A stretch of DNA of 64,000 bases from Rhytidiadelphus loreus (GCA_947034895.1 OX344761.1:21464863-21528862); one strand, 5' to 3'. Counted from the first letter of the stretch, positions 11,801-24,250 are shown. Numbers and translations are program-made. The notes: a model not told the origin generated them from the sequence alone.

Positions 11801-12025
11801 CGGTCACTTACATCCATTGCCACATCCGGCATTGAAGACGATCTGATCCTTGGGGAGGTACAAATTGAGCAGCGGTTTCAACTCTTTGAACGACTGGTAC
11901 CAATCGAAAGGCTCCGGCTGCTGAGTGTACCGATTGTTCCAATACTCTTCATCATGGTACGCCAAAACCTTGGCAGGTTTCTTTTCCTTCCCTCCCTTCT
12001 TCCCTTCCTTCTTCTTGGGCGCCAT
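8875..12025 (-). CDS. METTL13/EEF1AKMT4-like class I SAM-dependent methyltransferase
   Basis: This is a seven-beta-strand methyltransferase of the group that includes METTL13 and EEF1AKMT4; in animals these methylate lysine or the N-terminus of eEF1A. Exons on the minus strand are 11812-12025, 11479-11601, 11263-11331, 10862-10881 (20 nt), 10098-10150, one not located with confidence, 9635-9719, 9024-9163 and 8875-8922. Visible motifs are EEYWNNRY and EPFDWYQSFKEL near the N-terminus, SAM motif I NAGCGNG (residues 65-71), NVISVDNSASC (motif II), RQDMKELKMFKD, NVIDKG joined through the micro-exon to FLDSIL, ITYGDPRTRMP, and DWHYIYVCTK near the end. Lysine-rich tails (MAPKKKEGKKGGKEKK and PKPPPKKKK) bracket the domain. 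The exon that should encode the RVL..GVYI strand, between about 9740 and 10085, was not found cleanly; a degenerate candidate lies near 9790-9840. Without it the model is about 250 residues, normal for the single-domain members. Confidence 0.85.
10307..10720. mobile_element. MITE in an intron of the methyltransferase gene
   Basis: The left end is TTTACACCAAGACCAG and the right end is its reverse complement (CTGGTCTTGGTGTAAA). The element is about 414 bp, non-coding, and lies between the 20-nt micro-exon and the exon at 10098-10150. The target duplication is not clear. Confidence 0.75.
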
Positions 12026-14691
12026 GCCCCACCCACGCAGCGAATTGAAAATTAGTTAAGCACTCACATGCTCATTTCCTCTGGAATGGAATTCATTCGA
12101 GACAGAGTCTTTGATGATTTCAAAGATTTTTGCTGCAGGGCTTCCTCGAGTGACTGTAATTTGCGGTGAAACACAAAATGGAATTCATCTCATCCAATTT
12201 CTTAAGGTATGCATGCTTGCTGGTTAAGGCTGAGACGTCGCAAACCCTAATGAGACCATGCAGCACACTGATTTATCCTGTTAGTTATTAATTACTAACG
12301 AACAAAAAAATTGTGACATTAAAAAAATTGCTGCAATGTCATTAGGGCTTAACAAGAACAAATTAATGAAAAACTGTGAGTATGAAACCATGCAATTGTG
12401 ATGCAATTTTCTTTTTAATTTAAGGAATATAATAATATTTCAACTTGCACTAAATATGGTAACTTTGGTGAAGTAATGTTGCATGCACTAATAGGATAAA
12501 TTAGTGTAGCTTGCATGGAGTTGGAAATGTGTGGATAAATGTTTATGGAAATTGAAGAACCATCTTTTAAGGTAGGAGGCCTCTATAAACCATTCTTTTA
12601 AATGTACTGCTACTTCATCAATGATTGTTATAGATATGTCAAGGAACATGTCACTCATTCCTAAATGGAGGACAGATTTAAAACGTAGACAATATATGTA
12701 TTTTTTCATTATTGTTTTATTGTATCCCTCCATAATCAACTTATGAGCACTCTAGATTCTATAGTATAGGTGGTGAAATAATGGTTTAGAGTGATGTTTT
12801 GTCCAAATAATTTTTAAAACAATATATGGCATTTTTAAAAAACTTCTTTTTTTATCAACGAATATGATGAAATTGGAATAAAAATTATATGTGTAGAAAG
12901 ATATGTGCAAAATTAAAATTCAATAAAATTGGGCATTAAACTCCATAGAAAAGGGAATAACAATTTATCATTGACTTTGGTAGTAAACAATGCATGAATT
13001 TTGTGGCATGAAATGACATAATAAAGAGCGTTAGTGGACTTTCTCTTTTACCCCTTTGCAATTGGTCTTGAAGAATATGAATTTGAATTGTTGTCCAAAT
13101 TGATACAAGGGGGTAGAAATGTCTTTAAGGACTTTTTAAGATTCTATTTGAGAAGCCATAGTTAGCAATTTTAGCAAATGAAAACTTTGGAAAACAAGAA
13201 AACCAAAGAGATTCTCTTTAGACATGAAAAATGAAATCCAAAGGATTTTATGAAGACAAAATGATGTAGCTAATACTTGTCTCTTTTGTAGCAACAAAAC
13301 TACATCAATATCAAATGTGTCCATAAAAAATGGGTGTGTTTGATACAAATTTTGCAAGATTCTTATAGCACATGCCCATCCATTCTAAATTTGTAGAGAT
13401 TTTTTTTTATTCCTCCCCAATATTGGGGATATTTTTTGAATTTTATTAGCTATATTCCTTTAATTCCCATATTGAATTGTATTGAATCTAGTTGTTTTTT
13501 TCTATTTTTTACTTTAAATAGAAATTTTATAGATTTTTTCATTGGTTTATTGTCATTAAGTTTCTAATTGCAACTGGATTTTTTCCAAATTCCACTGGTT
13601 AACTTTGAACAAGCTACTATTTTTTCCCAAACTTTGGTCCCCCTTCCAACAACTTCACTTCCAAAGATAGAATATAATCATCTCTACCATTAGGAAAAGT
13701 TTGAGACCTGTAAGAAGCTGCTAGTTTTTTTATTTTCGGCAACCCGCAGTGCAAGTACAGAAAAATACAAATAATAATTTTTTATTTTTTAATATTAAAA
13801 AAATTAAAAAAAAATTAAAAAATTGTTGCCAGTCTGACATAGCGTTGACGTGGCACCAATACTACCACGTCAGATCCAGATTGCACCCGAGAGGGAACTT
13901 GTAGCCTTTTGCAGGCCTGGATTTTTTTGTAGTGATGTGCGCTTTCTATGTGTTCTTTGGCCTATGACCATTGTTGTTGGTCCTTGGAAAAAGGATCCCT
14001 ACTCAATCACAAACAAGAATGGTGTGACCATGAGGTCCATGAGGTTTGTGAGGCTCTATTCACTCCAACTAAGCCCTACATGTGTTGTGCAATGTGAATG
14101 TAGATAGGATTTGGAAACTTAGATTCAAAAACCAGATAGTCATAAATATGATTCAAAAACCATAGTCTCTTTCCAAAGGACAAAGCTAGTAAAGCCAACC
14201 TTTACACTAAAGTAGTATGTTCTAAAAGCGCCCATCTTCTTCAAACTGCCCCTATTTTTAGGTGAAGAATGGAGATGGGGTGATCCTTAAATGGACCATT
14301 GTAGCAATTGAATGCATCAACAAATTTTTTTTTTTTAATTGCAAGAGCCAATCATTGTCTTTGATTTCTGCACATCTCTTTATAAGTTGCAAGTGGATGA
14401 ATTTTGGAAGACCTATGGTCATAAATAGATGCCTATGCCCCGAATCTTTGAAAATTTATAAGTAATTCAAAAATGCTTGGAAAAATACAAAACCACTTGT
14501 GTTAGGTTCCACATATATTTCTCTTTCTCTGGAAAAAGATTGAAAAATAATTATGTCCACAGAAACCTATGAAAAAGGCGGACCAGCTCTTAAATGGTCG
14601 CTTTTAGAGCATAGTTACTACCTTACCTTATTGGAATTCGAGGCACGTCTAAAGTACACACGGAGAACAGATATCCTCCAAAGACAGGGCC
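12026..14691. other. Intergenic, AT-rich, no gene
   Basis: The first few hundred bases should contain the methyltransferase promoter. The remainder shows no recognisable gene; reading frames of 60-86 codons here are AT-driven and match nothing. Poly(A)/poly(T) runs occur near 13380-13440 and 13790-13820. Confidence 0.6.
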
Positions 14692-14909
14692 AGGGTGAAC
14701 TGACCCCCTCGCTCGGCCCTGCGGGCAAACCCTGGAATTATTTATTTTTTGCACATGATTTTTTTTGCAAAATTTTATTTCATTTTTGCGTTCAGAGACC
14801 CCAAATTAGTTAACAGAGGTGAAGAATATACCCTAGAACGGCCCAAAATAGGGGGCTTTTTTTTTACATGCACCCCCGGTAAGGCCGAGCGAGGGGGTCA
14901 ATCCACCCT
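14692..14909. mobile_element. MITE, family B (CCCCTCGCTCGG ends), complete copy
   Basis: The ends are AGGGTGAACTGACCCCCTCG and, on the other strand, AGGGTGGATTGACCCCCTCG, extending into CTCGGCC. The element is about 218 bp. Both flanks carry tccaaagacagg (left 14677-14688, right 14911 onward), so the insertion duplicated roughly a dozen bases of target or landed in a short repeat. It sits about 260 bp upstream of the alpha/beta hydrolase start codon. Relatives are at 29033 and about 30411-30662. Confidence 0.8.
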
Positions 14910-15169
14910 GATCCAAAGACAGGCCATAGACCTTGAGGGTTTTTCTCCACTGCCCTCTAAGGTTACTTCGACACATCCCTTGAACCAAGCTGACACTGAG
15001 TTACGCATATCGCGTTCTCTGTGCGGAATACGTCACGAGGACGGAAGCCACTGACACGAACAGAATGGAGAAGTGAGCGCCGCTCCCAACCTCGCCAACA
15101 ATTGAGGGGGAGCGAGACCTCCATTTGATCAATCACAGTAGTGGACGGTGGACGCTGTGCAAGTTTGCA

Positions 15170-17798
15170 ATGGCCAGTATCGAGAACCATTTGCAAGAGG
15201 GCCCAGCAGGAGATGATGTTACACTTGGTAATGCGGCAATTGCTAACGACGTCGATTCGATCAAAGGGATGCCCTCTTTTGCTCGGAGCTTCGGGATGGC
15301 GATCTTGGGCATTTTTTTGCTTGCAGGTGCGGGGAATTCTAATCTAGGCAGTTCAATTAGCTGAGTTTTGTGTACCTGGGTTTGTGGGGTTTGAGAATCG
15401 AGAGGTTTTGGAGGAATGCCTATAATCTCGAATTTTGGGTCGTGTCAATGAATTGCCCAATTTGGAGTGGTCGAATTTTGAGAGGAGTCAGTTGTTTGGT
15501 TGTCAATTTTTTCAGGTTGGAATTCTGGCGATGGGCGTTCCGATTACAATGTAGACATTTCAGGCATTGTAGCTCCCAAGATTCGACTTCCTGATGGGCG
15601 GCACATTGCGTATGAGGAACAAGGTGTGAGCAGAGACGTGGCAAAGCGTAACATTCTTGTGTTGCATGGCTTCTTATCGTGTCGACTCGCAGGTATCGCC
15701 CATCTTAAATGCAATTAATACTTTCTCCTTTTTGCTTAGCTAGGGGTAGAACAAGATTTTCATTAAAATTAGTGTCCGTATGGTCACTGTGCCATAAGGG
15801 TACCTCCTCTGTTGTAGGCCATGAAACCAATATCTAAATCTTTGGGATGCATGCCAAGGTGTGCAACATTTTCCTTCTCCGTGAGATTTTTTCTCTAGGT
15901 CACCTCGTGCTTTTTCCTAATAATTAATTTAAATCTTTGGTATCATGACATCGCGAAACTTTAAACTCTTCGTCCATTTAGTTGAATTCTTGTGCACGCA
16001 GGGCTACCTGGCGTAAGCGATAGGCTCCTTGAGAAATACGCAGCACGAGTGGTTGCGTACGACAGGCCTGGAATTGGACAAAGTGATCCTCATCCCCAGC
16101 AAAATTTCAACACATCTGCACAGGACATGGCTGATATTGCCGATGCTTTAGGTATGGGTGATAAGTTTTGGGTGATCGGGTACTCCGGTGGTGGGCCATA
16201 TGCATGGGCAGCACTTCGCTACATTCCTCATCGATTGGCTGGTGAGTTCGCATCACCTCTTACAATTTAGTCATCTAATTTTGAAATTTAATAGTTTTCA
16301 AGCTCCAAATGGCTAAGTCGCATGTTTTTTTATTTTCTGACTGTGGTAGGTGTGGCGATGTTCGGACCCATGGGAAATCCTTACGCCAAGAATATGACTC
16401 AGGAAGAAAGCAAGAGTATATGGAAGGAATCGAATAGAGGTCGGAGGCTGTTGTTTCACTTGGCTCACTACTCTCCATCCTTACTACCAGGCTACATGAA
16501 AGGCGGCCTTATGGGCAAGGCTGTTACGATTACGAGAGCAGTAAAGAAGGCGGCGACACCCAAGGTGTGATAAAACTCTGCCTTTATCCCTAATGGACCA
16601 AGAGGTCCGTTTTGAACTTAATGTTCGTTCTAGCACTTTTGAACATCTCTTTTCGTAGAACCTCATCAGTAGTTATGACGAACTCGATGAATGCATGTCT
16701 TTATCTGCTGATGTGGTCTCCAGCGTCGTTTTCTAAGTGTAGTCGACTTGAATTCGGGTAGGATTTGGCGCTGCTTGAGACGGACTATTTCGGAGCGGGC
16801 TTTGAGAAGTCAATGAGGGAGTCGATGCGTTCTGGGGATGCCAAGCCACATGCAGAAGGTGTTATACTTCATTGTAATGACTGGGGTTTTGAGTTGGCTG
16901 ATCTTCGTCCCAAGCCTCCTAAGAAGAAGAGTCTTCTCCAGCGCATATTCTTTTTCTTGGGTGACTCAGATTTGCCGGTGTTCTCGGGACCAATCCACAT
17001 CTTCCATGTAAGATACCACTTCTTGCCCTCAGGAAGAGGGTACTCTTTCCGTCTCGTTAAGCAGTTTAATCAATACGTAGGAGATCACGCTTGCATTGGG
17101 AGATCACAATAGTTGAACCTAATTGGGTACAAGAGCCACACTCTCTTGAGATCAAATTTGATCACGATCTATGAAATTTTTTCATGCTATTTCAAAGGGG
17201 GAGTTTGTAGACCACTTTAAATGAAAGTAGACAACCACATTGCCATTCAAAGATCACTGGTACATTCAGCCAAGTTGTGCTTACACCACTTGCTATAAAG
17301 GCCAATCATGTGCATTTGTAGATGAGTTGTTTTTCGTACCAAGGGTCAGTATAGGAGACGGGATGAGCTTTTTGTTATCGAGCATACTCACTGTTGTGAA
17401 ATACATGATGTACACAGGGAACGGAGGATACGTTGGTGCCACTAGCCATGAGTCGGTACGCGAAGCGCATGCTTCCCGAACTGCATTTTCACATCTTGGA
17501 GGGACATGGCCATTTCTCATGGTTTTGCTATTGCGACAGCTGTCACCGGGAGTTCTTTAAAACCCTCTTCGGTGAAGTCGAAGGCTTGGACGAGTTGGAC
17601 AAAGCCCCTGAACCGGAGCCCTCATCTTTGAAAACATCACTCGTCTCGGAAGTAGCTTCTCTCAAAGAGCCAGATGTTGCGGTGACTGAGATGCTAGCAG
17701 CTGTCTCTTCAGAGGCAGATGGAATTGCCTTACAAGAGCGAAACGTAGATATCAGTGACGATGCTGTAGAAAAATCGGAGAAAGAGCACGAGCTGTAG
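15170..17798 (+). CDS. Alpha/beta hydrolase, N-terminally membrane-anchored, complete
   Basis: Six exons with GT-AG borders and consistent phases (15170-15326, 15516-15692, 16002-16241, 16350-16564, 16762-17007, 17418-17798) give 471 residues. An N-terminal hydrophobic segment (about 35-52, FARSFGMAILGIFLLAG) suggests a membrane anchor or signal. The fold is clear: LPDGRHIAYEEQG, VLHGFLSCR (oxyanion region), AYDRPGIGQSD, and nucleophile elbow GYSGGGP with Ser173. The late exons supply a candidate acid in GTEDTLVP (Asp349) and the catalytic His in EGHGHFSW (His377), so the triad is complete. A Glu/Ser-rich C-terminal tail of about 80 residues follows (EPEPSSLKTSLVSEVASLKE). The substrate cannot be read from sequence; plant members of this group are esterases or lipase-like. 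Start chosen at 15170, the first ATG in frame; upstream frame lacks an ATG. Confidence 0.92.
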
Positions 17799-20160
17799 CG
17801 CCAGTCGATGTGGTTGGGTTCACAAGAGGGGTGGAAGGGCCAGGCACTGCCTTGTAGATAAGAAAATCTGTTTTTTCATCTGCATCTCTCAAGTATGCAG
17901 GATATTGTTTACATATGTGAACAGTGATTGTCATATGCATCATTAGGAAACCACTACAATGGGATGGGTGAATGTTCTCTTTGTTTTAAAAATATTGAAT
18001 CGTGTTCTTCGGGAGGTTTGCCACGCTTGAGGCTGTAAGACAGGAACTGGTTTCAATGGGCTTAGAAATGTGGCTGAATTGTGGTGCAAGGGGACGCTGC
18101 GCGAAAACGTTTGGTCTTGTGATTTTGATTGTAATAACATAACTTGCATAAAATTACTAACACTTCCAGTACAGAGATTTGAGATACGATCAATTCGCAG
18201 TATCCTAGGGGAGGGGCTTGCTACTGCATAGCAACATTTATCTGGCTTGTTTATTGGCTCTGGTTTATGAATCCAAGTTCCAAATCCTATCTACAACCAC
18301 ATTCATATTGCACAATGCAGTGAGGGTTTGGTTAGTCTAACTAATTGAATCCCCCGCCTGGTCTAATTGGTCAAGTGGTGGAGTCCAATTATTTATTTAT
18401 TTATTAAATTTTGCTTGCATATCATTGATTCAATGTTTTTTTTGTTTAATTTTCCCACTATACACTATCAATAACCTAATATTGTTGTTTATCTAGGATA
18501 GGGTCTCATGGTCATGTTGTTCTTGTTTATATGTTACCAAATGTCCGACCAATAGTTCATGTGATTCTCATGTGGATTTTAGGTCTAAATTTAAAATCCA
18601 TTGTTGCATTAAAATGCATACTCTCTTTCTTACATTAAAAATTTGCACAAAAGCGAAGTAGAAAAAAAATTCAAGAAAATATTTGTCAATATATTCTCCC
18701 TTTTAAAGTAGCACATAATTTTTTTGTCTTTTAACTTGTTTTCTATGGGTTCTATTTTGTTTGTCCAATTTCCAAATCCAAATTTTTTGTTTCTATTTCA
18801 TGAGATTTTTGATGCACTTTCAATGGTAGTAATCACTAGTTCCAAGCAAAGGATTGCAAGATCATTTAGTGAGTCATTTTGAGAGTTGGATTGATGAAGA
18901 CATCATCCTAGTATTGCATGATTGTCCCCATGTACAATGGGGACATTGTTAGTAAGGTCATTCGTCAATGTCATCGGTGATGTATGCAAGTGGTAGTTGC
19001 AATAGAGAAAAAATGGATTCTCTAGAGGTTGGATGTGATAAGTGAAGCTATTTCAAAAGCCCTACAAGCCCTATTCGAAGGACATGAAAAACTGTCCATG
19101 TTTTATATGAACCTATAGATTAGACGAGCTAGGCAACATGCTATACAACAATATACTCTAGTATTTTATCTCGTTCTTGTTAGAAGAGGTACCTTTGTTC
19201 TCATTATTTATCTTAATTTTTTTCTCGTTTTATAATCCTTTGTCTCTTAATACTAATGATGATATCATCATGTTTGATTAAGAAAAACTCATATTGTCCT
19301 ATCATTTTGAATTAAAAAAAACACCAAATGTTAAAACCTAAAGAACCAAACACCGTTTTTTGGCAACGTAGCAATTTTGGGCAGCTCACTACAGACGGAA
19401 TTTTTATTTTTTTCAATTGAAAATTTCACACAATGTGTGCCCAAGGAGTAACTTTAAGGCGCAACAATTTTCATAGCTCCTGACTACATGGTTAAAAAGT
19501 TATTGCATGATATATAATCTTCAGCAGTCGACGAACAGCCTGGGCATACCAAAAAATAATAATAAAAAAAATAAAGTATTATTATGTTTCCTTGTATTTA
19601 CACTGTGGTTGAAAATCAAACAACTTTCTAGTGGGCCTTCTTCAAGGTTTGGGTTTTTTGTAATGGGTCCTCATGAGAGCCCATTTTTTTCTCTAATGTG
19701 GGCCGCATTGATCGCTTTCTGCACTCAAAATTGCCGTAGTACCAACATAGATACGGTATAGTGGGAGCATCCATTACCAACCAAGGATGGGTCCTTGACT
19801 TATAGGATACTGCTATTTCCGGCCAGACAAAACTTTTTTGTGAACCATGTTTGGGAGTCTAGTTTTAATGACATGCACAATATGTGAGGCTGTGAGGACC
19901 AATTGCCGAATGCCATGTATTACAACATTTATTATTTTGAAATTTGTACACATGAGTAGTAACTAGTCTCCCCTATGAGTGAAATTGCAAGACTCTAGAT
20001 GTCATGTACTAGTTTGGAACACTTTTTGCCTTCTAAAATTCACAGAAATTTCAATTTTGAAAATAAAATTTTGAAAATTTTGCAATCCCAATATTTTCTA
20101 TCTCCCTAAACGGGAAAAATTTCAAACGCATACAACTACTCACCATTTGTTTCACAGATG
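17799..20160. other. Intergenic, no gene recognised
   Basis: The stretch begins with the hydrolase 3' UTR. At about 19010-19080 it carries a segment (ccctacaagccctattcgaag and neighbours) whose reverse complement lies at about 22470-22540. A second shared motif, gcccatttttttctctaatg, occurs at about 19679 and about 22549. Nothing coding was recognised. Confidence 0.6.
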
Positions 20161-20398
20161 CTTAACCCTTGAACGTCAAAGGGATGATGCTCAAAATCAT
20201 CCTTTTGTATTAGAATCATTGGTCAAAGAAATAGCAAAAGCACCTATTGGAAGTCAAAGTACTATAGGAGATCTTTTGTTTCCGAACCCAATTCCAAGGA
20301 TGAATAGTTGCACTTTTATCCTACACTCAAAGATTCCTTGTCATCCATTGGACGTTTGGCGTCCTTTTGGCGTCCGTGTCGACGTTCAAGGGTTAAGT
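20161..20398. mobile_element. MITE with TTAA-CCC ends (piggyBac-like), family C copy 1
   Basis: The 17-bp terminal repeats are perfect: CTTAACCCTTGAACGTC at the left and its exact reverse complement at the right. The element is about 238 bp. The TTAA immediately outside CCC matches the target site and first bases typical of piggyBac-superfamily elements. Body motifs (ggaagtcaa, atgaatagttgcacttttatcc, tccttgtcat.cattgg) recur in the copies at about 45587 and about 61603 (reverse). Confidence 0.75.
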
Positions 20399-20598
20399 GA
20401 TTAGGTATGGGTGGTCCGACCATACACCAATCGATCAAACCCAAGATACGTATCTGACTTCCTGGCTTCCTTGCACGCCTACAAACACGAGCTTTGCTCG
20501 TATCCCGCAGATGTACTGACTTCTTAGGTCCATGATTTTTCTGTTTGCGAAACCGTCTGAAGCTTGCTGTGCGTTGGAGAGTCTGGAGTTAGGTCACC

Positions 20599-20805
20599 AT
20601 GTGTTACTCGGTGGGATGTAGCAAGTGCGGGAAGACGTCTTGGGGAGGGTGCGGCAGGCATGTGCCGGGGGTGTACAACGCTATCGCGAACAAGGAGACG
20701 GGGGTCTGTCTGTGCAAGGAATGGCCTGGGGTGGAGCTGCCCCCGCACTTGGCTGCCCAGGTGCCGGAGTCCGCCGCTGCCAACTCGGGTTGCAGCATTC
20801 TGTGA
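20599..20805 (+). CDS. Small cysteine-rich (zinc-ribbon-like) protein with C-terminal CaaX-type box
   Basis: This intronless frame encodes 68 residues. The N-terminus CSKCGKTSWGGCGRHV carries a CxxC (Cys7, Cys10) followed by Cys18 and His21, and a second pair CLC (Cys37, Cys39), enough for a small metal-binding knuckle. The pattern CxKCGKTTWxGCGxH is known to me from short uncharacterised proteins in plants, fungi and bacteria; no function is established that I can name. The protein ends NSGCSIL, so Cys65 with two following residues and a final Leu fits a prenylation (geranylgeranyl-type) box, implying membrane tethering. GC content is far higher than the flanks. Start is the first ATG and directly precedes the conserved motif. 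Confidence 0.78.
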   Translation: MCYSVGCSKCGKTSWGGCGRHVPGVYNAIANKETGVCLCKEWPGVELPPHLAAQVPESAAANSGCSIL

Positions 20806-23800
20806 CAGCAGGGAGGGATCTACACTGGAATCGGCGGCTGAACGTGGCTCTTACGATTTGACTGTCTTGAGCTTGGTTGGGGTCTAGTGGCGGTGGAAAG
20901 AGAAGTTCGGCGGACGCCCTTGGAATAAACCATCCAAAGTCAATCGGAAAATAGGCTCTTGTGTTCAGAAAAATAGGGGCTGTTGGAGTCCGAGAGGAGG
21001 TGATTCTGAATCCAGAATTCAAAACTGTATGTGAGGGCAAGTATTTCTGACAAGAACTTAGGGCGCAGGAAAGGAAAGAAAGGAGAGTGTCTTCCTTTGG
21101 AAGTAATTTCTATCGGGCAGTACGTGACTGCCTATTTTGAGTGCATAGCATGATGAGACTCAGTGACTGCCTCTTTTGAGTGAGACTGAGTTGAGGGGAA
21201 AGTCATGTGTTCGGACATTCCTGATGATTATTCCGGCAAGAATTCTTCCGGATCTCTTTTAGAAAAGGGTTGCAATTGGGTGTCGTTTTGTTTTGTTTTA
21301 GGGCTTTCATCTGGATTGTTCCTTGCGTCTCCATTCGGATTGGGAGTGCCTTTTGGATAATTTGCATCCGAAGAAATGCAGAATTGCAAATGTGATGTTT
21401 CCAGTGATGTATGTTGTGTTAGATTTCTTGAAATGGTGTCCCAATGTACAACAGTCTCTGATGGTGGCTTCATTTTCAGCCAGAAAAAAACAGGTCTGCG
21501 GTTGTGCAGTTTGGCGATTTATTCCCAGAAGGTTGGATTTCACTGCAATTGGAACGTCAGTTGCAGCAGCTTGCCACCGTCCTTGAACACGGTCATTGCT
21601 CCAAGGGAGCTGTCAGTTTTCAGCAGTTTTAAGGTGTTTCTGTCACCATACACATTGAAACGGATTTAATTTTGTTTCAAGCCCTATCCATTTCTCACAC
21701 ACGATCATCTCATTTTCAACGAATTGCACGACACAACAATAATTGCAACAACATAACAATTATGGAAAACAAATCAATACCTCAGAATATTTGGAGGGTT
21801 GATATTTTGGATCAGTGATTTTTTTTTGGTTTTCACCCCAATGGTTATGTGAGCTTTCTTTCAAGAAGGTTTTGAGTTTCTTGGCTCCTTCATTTTTGGG
21901 GGTTTGAATTGAAGGAGGCCAATTATGAGTATGCAATTTTGAGTATGTAATTTTTATATGCAATTTTTGTATGTGTTGACTTTGCACTATGGATGAAATG
22001 AGGTTTTGGAAACATTGTGATAATAGTGTGCAAGGCATTGATCATAGCATTTTTTAACACATTTACCTTCTTTTTTTTTACAAGCTTGAAGTTGACAATT
22101 TTTTTTGAAGCAATTGGGCATTAAATTGCCTAAAAAATGATTGTTTTGGATGTATGGCAAACTTAACTTCTAGAGAATAAGGTAGAAGATACCAAAATTT
22201 TCAAGGACCTAACCGTCTCCTCCCTTATACTATAGCCCCATTTACCAATCCAAGTCATCAAAAGTCATACAATTGGTTGAGAGGTCTTCCCTCCTTCCAT
22301 TTTGAAGTTGCATAAGAAATCAATACATCGGAATATTATTTCAAAGTCTTGTGTTGCCATGTAGATTATGCCAACCTTGTTTCTACATTAGAGAAAAATG
22401 GCCCCTCTAGTAGATAGCTAAGAAGCTCTCTAAAGGCCCCTCCACTTATATTTTGTTGTTGTATAGATTATTTTCATATACTTCAAGTAGGGCTTGTAGG
22501 GCTCTTGAAATAGCTTTGCTTATCACACCCAACCAAGTGTATTTGAGGGCCCATTTTTTTCTCTAATGCGTGTACAAACTATAAGGTGACGATACCTAAT
22601 TGTTTCAAAAAAATATTTTAAAGTCACAGGTGATGATACCTAAAGTCACAGCTAATGATACCTAATTGTTTCAAAAAAGTATTCTAAAGTCACTTATGCA
22701 ATTTTTGTACATTGGATGAATCAACTATAAATATAAATTTTCAAATTAGAAGTAGACCCCACATTGATCTTAAGTTCTAATGTACAAGTGTCTGTTTTAG
22801 AGTAATCTTCAGGGTTACAGTTTTGGGTAAGAGCATGTCCATTATCAGTCTCACGTTTTATGAGGAATTGTGGATTGTATCAATACTTGTTCATCCAATG
22901 CTTGTTGCAAACACTTTCATCTGACTACTGTAAGTGGTTCTCAACTCAGATGCTTTCATCCAATTTCCAATGCTAATCAGGTACAGTAGTGTGCTGTGTG
23001 ATAAGTTTTCAGATAAGGTAGGAGGCTCTTAAAGCGTGCACTTAAGGGCTGGTTCACCTTTTTCATGTCGTTTCTTGTATGGGATTATTTTTAGCTCATT
23101 TTTCAGACAAAGAGAAATAGATTCTGATTGTAATCCAAGTCGTTTTGTATTTTTTGAAGCATTTTTGAATTATTTATGAATTTTCAAACAAGATGAGTCA
23201 TAGGTCCCTATTTCTGACCATAAGTCTTTCATAAATCGTTCACTTACAGCTTTTAGAGAGAAATGAGGAAAGCAAAGCAAATGATTGGCTCTTATAATGA
23301 ATAATATTTTTTTTATTGATCCATTCAATGACAGTAGAAGGTCCATTTGAAAACCACCTCAAGTCCATTACATATGAGTCCAACATTGGAGCCTCCTACC
23401 TTACATAAACTTTGGTAAAATTTCAGATACCTGAAACAAGCTCTGATAACTGTTCAGGCACATAAACTCTGATTAAAGTTCAGATATGTGAAAGTTTCAG
23501 GTAAACTCTGTTAAAAGTTCAGATACATGAAACTCTGACAAAATTTCCGGTCGAACACGACTGAAACTTCAGTTACATCCACTTTCCGACAGATACACTT
23601 TCATCCACGTCCGCATAAAATAGTTAACTTTCCGATTTGGAAACTTTCATCTACGACCCGATTAATGACGTGTTCAACCAATATCATCACAGATACTACG
23701 TTCATACAATATCTGTCACTGAGACATTCATCCAACTTCCAATACTGGAGTCCGACGCTTCCGACAGCTACTTTCATGCAAGTTTTCCGATTTCTTTACA

Positions 23801-24250
23801 GTTTTCTTTTTCTCACATCGTTCCGATTTCTTTTTCTCTTCATTTGCCGTCTTCTCCAAGGTCGTCGTCGTCGTCGATTATTGCAGTTTCGTCTTACCAC
23901 CGACACACGCCACTTGTTTCGGTCTTCAGACTGCCGCTCCTCCAGTTGCACCTCAATTACTTCTAAATCTCAGAGCTCCGTCTCTTTCAATTTTAAGGCG
24001 AACGTGTGCACACTTCCCTCAAAAGTTTCTACACTAGTATTCAATTTACTTCAAAGAGTCCGAGGTAGCACTGATTATTGTTGACTTAGTTTGAGGATTT
24101 CATTTCAATTTTTTTTAGGATTTCCATTGGACTGAATTTGAGATGGTGCTCCCCTTTCTTTGGAGAAGCGTTTTCTATTGGATTCTGAGAGGAGATCTGA
24201 TTTGAAGAAGGCAGGGCTTGCTTTTTGAGTTTTTATGAAACAGAGTGAAG
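20806..24250. other. Intergenic between the cysteine-rich gene and the STK19 gene; short tandem repeats
   Basis: No gene recognised; several 70-100-codon frames at 20.6-21.7 kb overlap each other on both strands and match nothing. At 22590-22690 a roughly 60-bp motif (gatacctaattgtttcaaaa, then aaagtcac) is repeated two to three times. At about 23435-23560 a roughly 40-bp motif (aactctgattaaagttcaga) is repeated three times. The last few hundred bases should be promoter and 5' UTR of the STK19 gene. Confidence 0.55.

Noticed and set aside
20147..20404. 85-codon plus-strand frame
   Set aside because: It coincides with a MITE whose terminal repeats it spans; not a gene.
20564..21040. Several overlapping frames of 64-119 codons on both strands around the cysteine-rich gene
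   Set aside because: They are shadows of a locally GC-rich stretch. Only the frame at 20599 carries a conserved motif.
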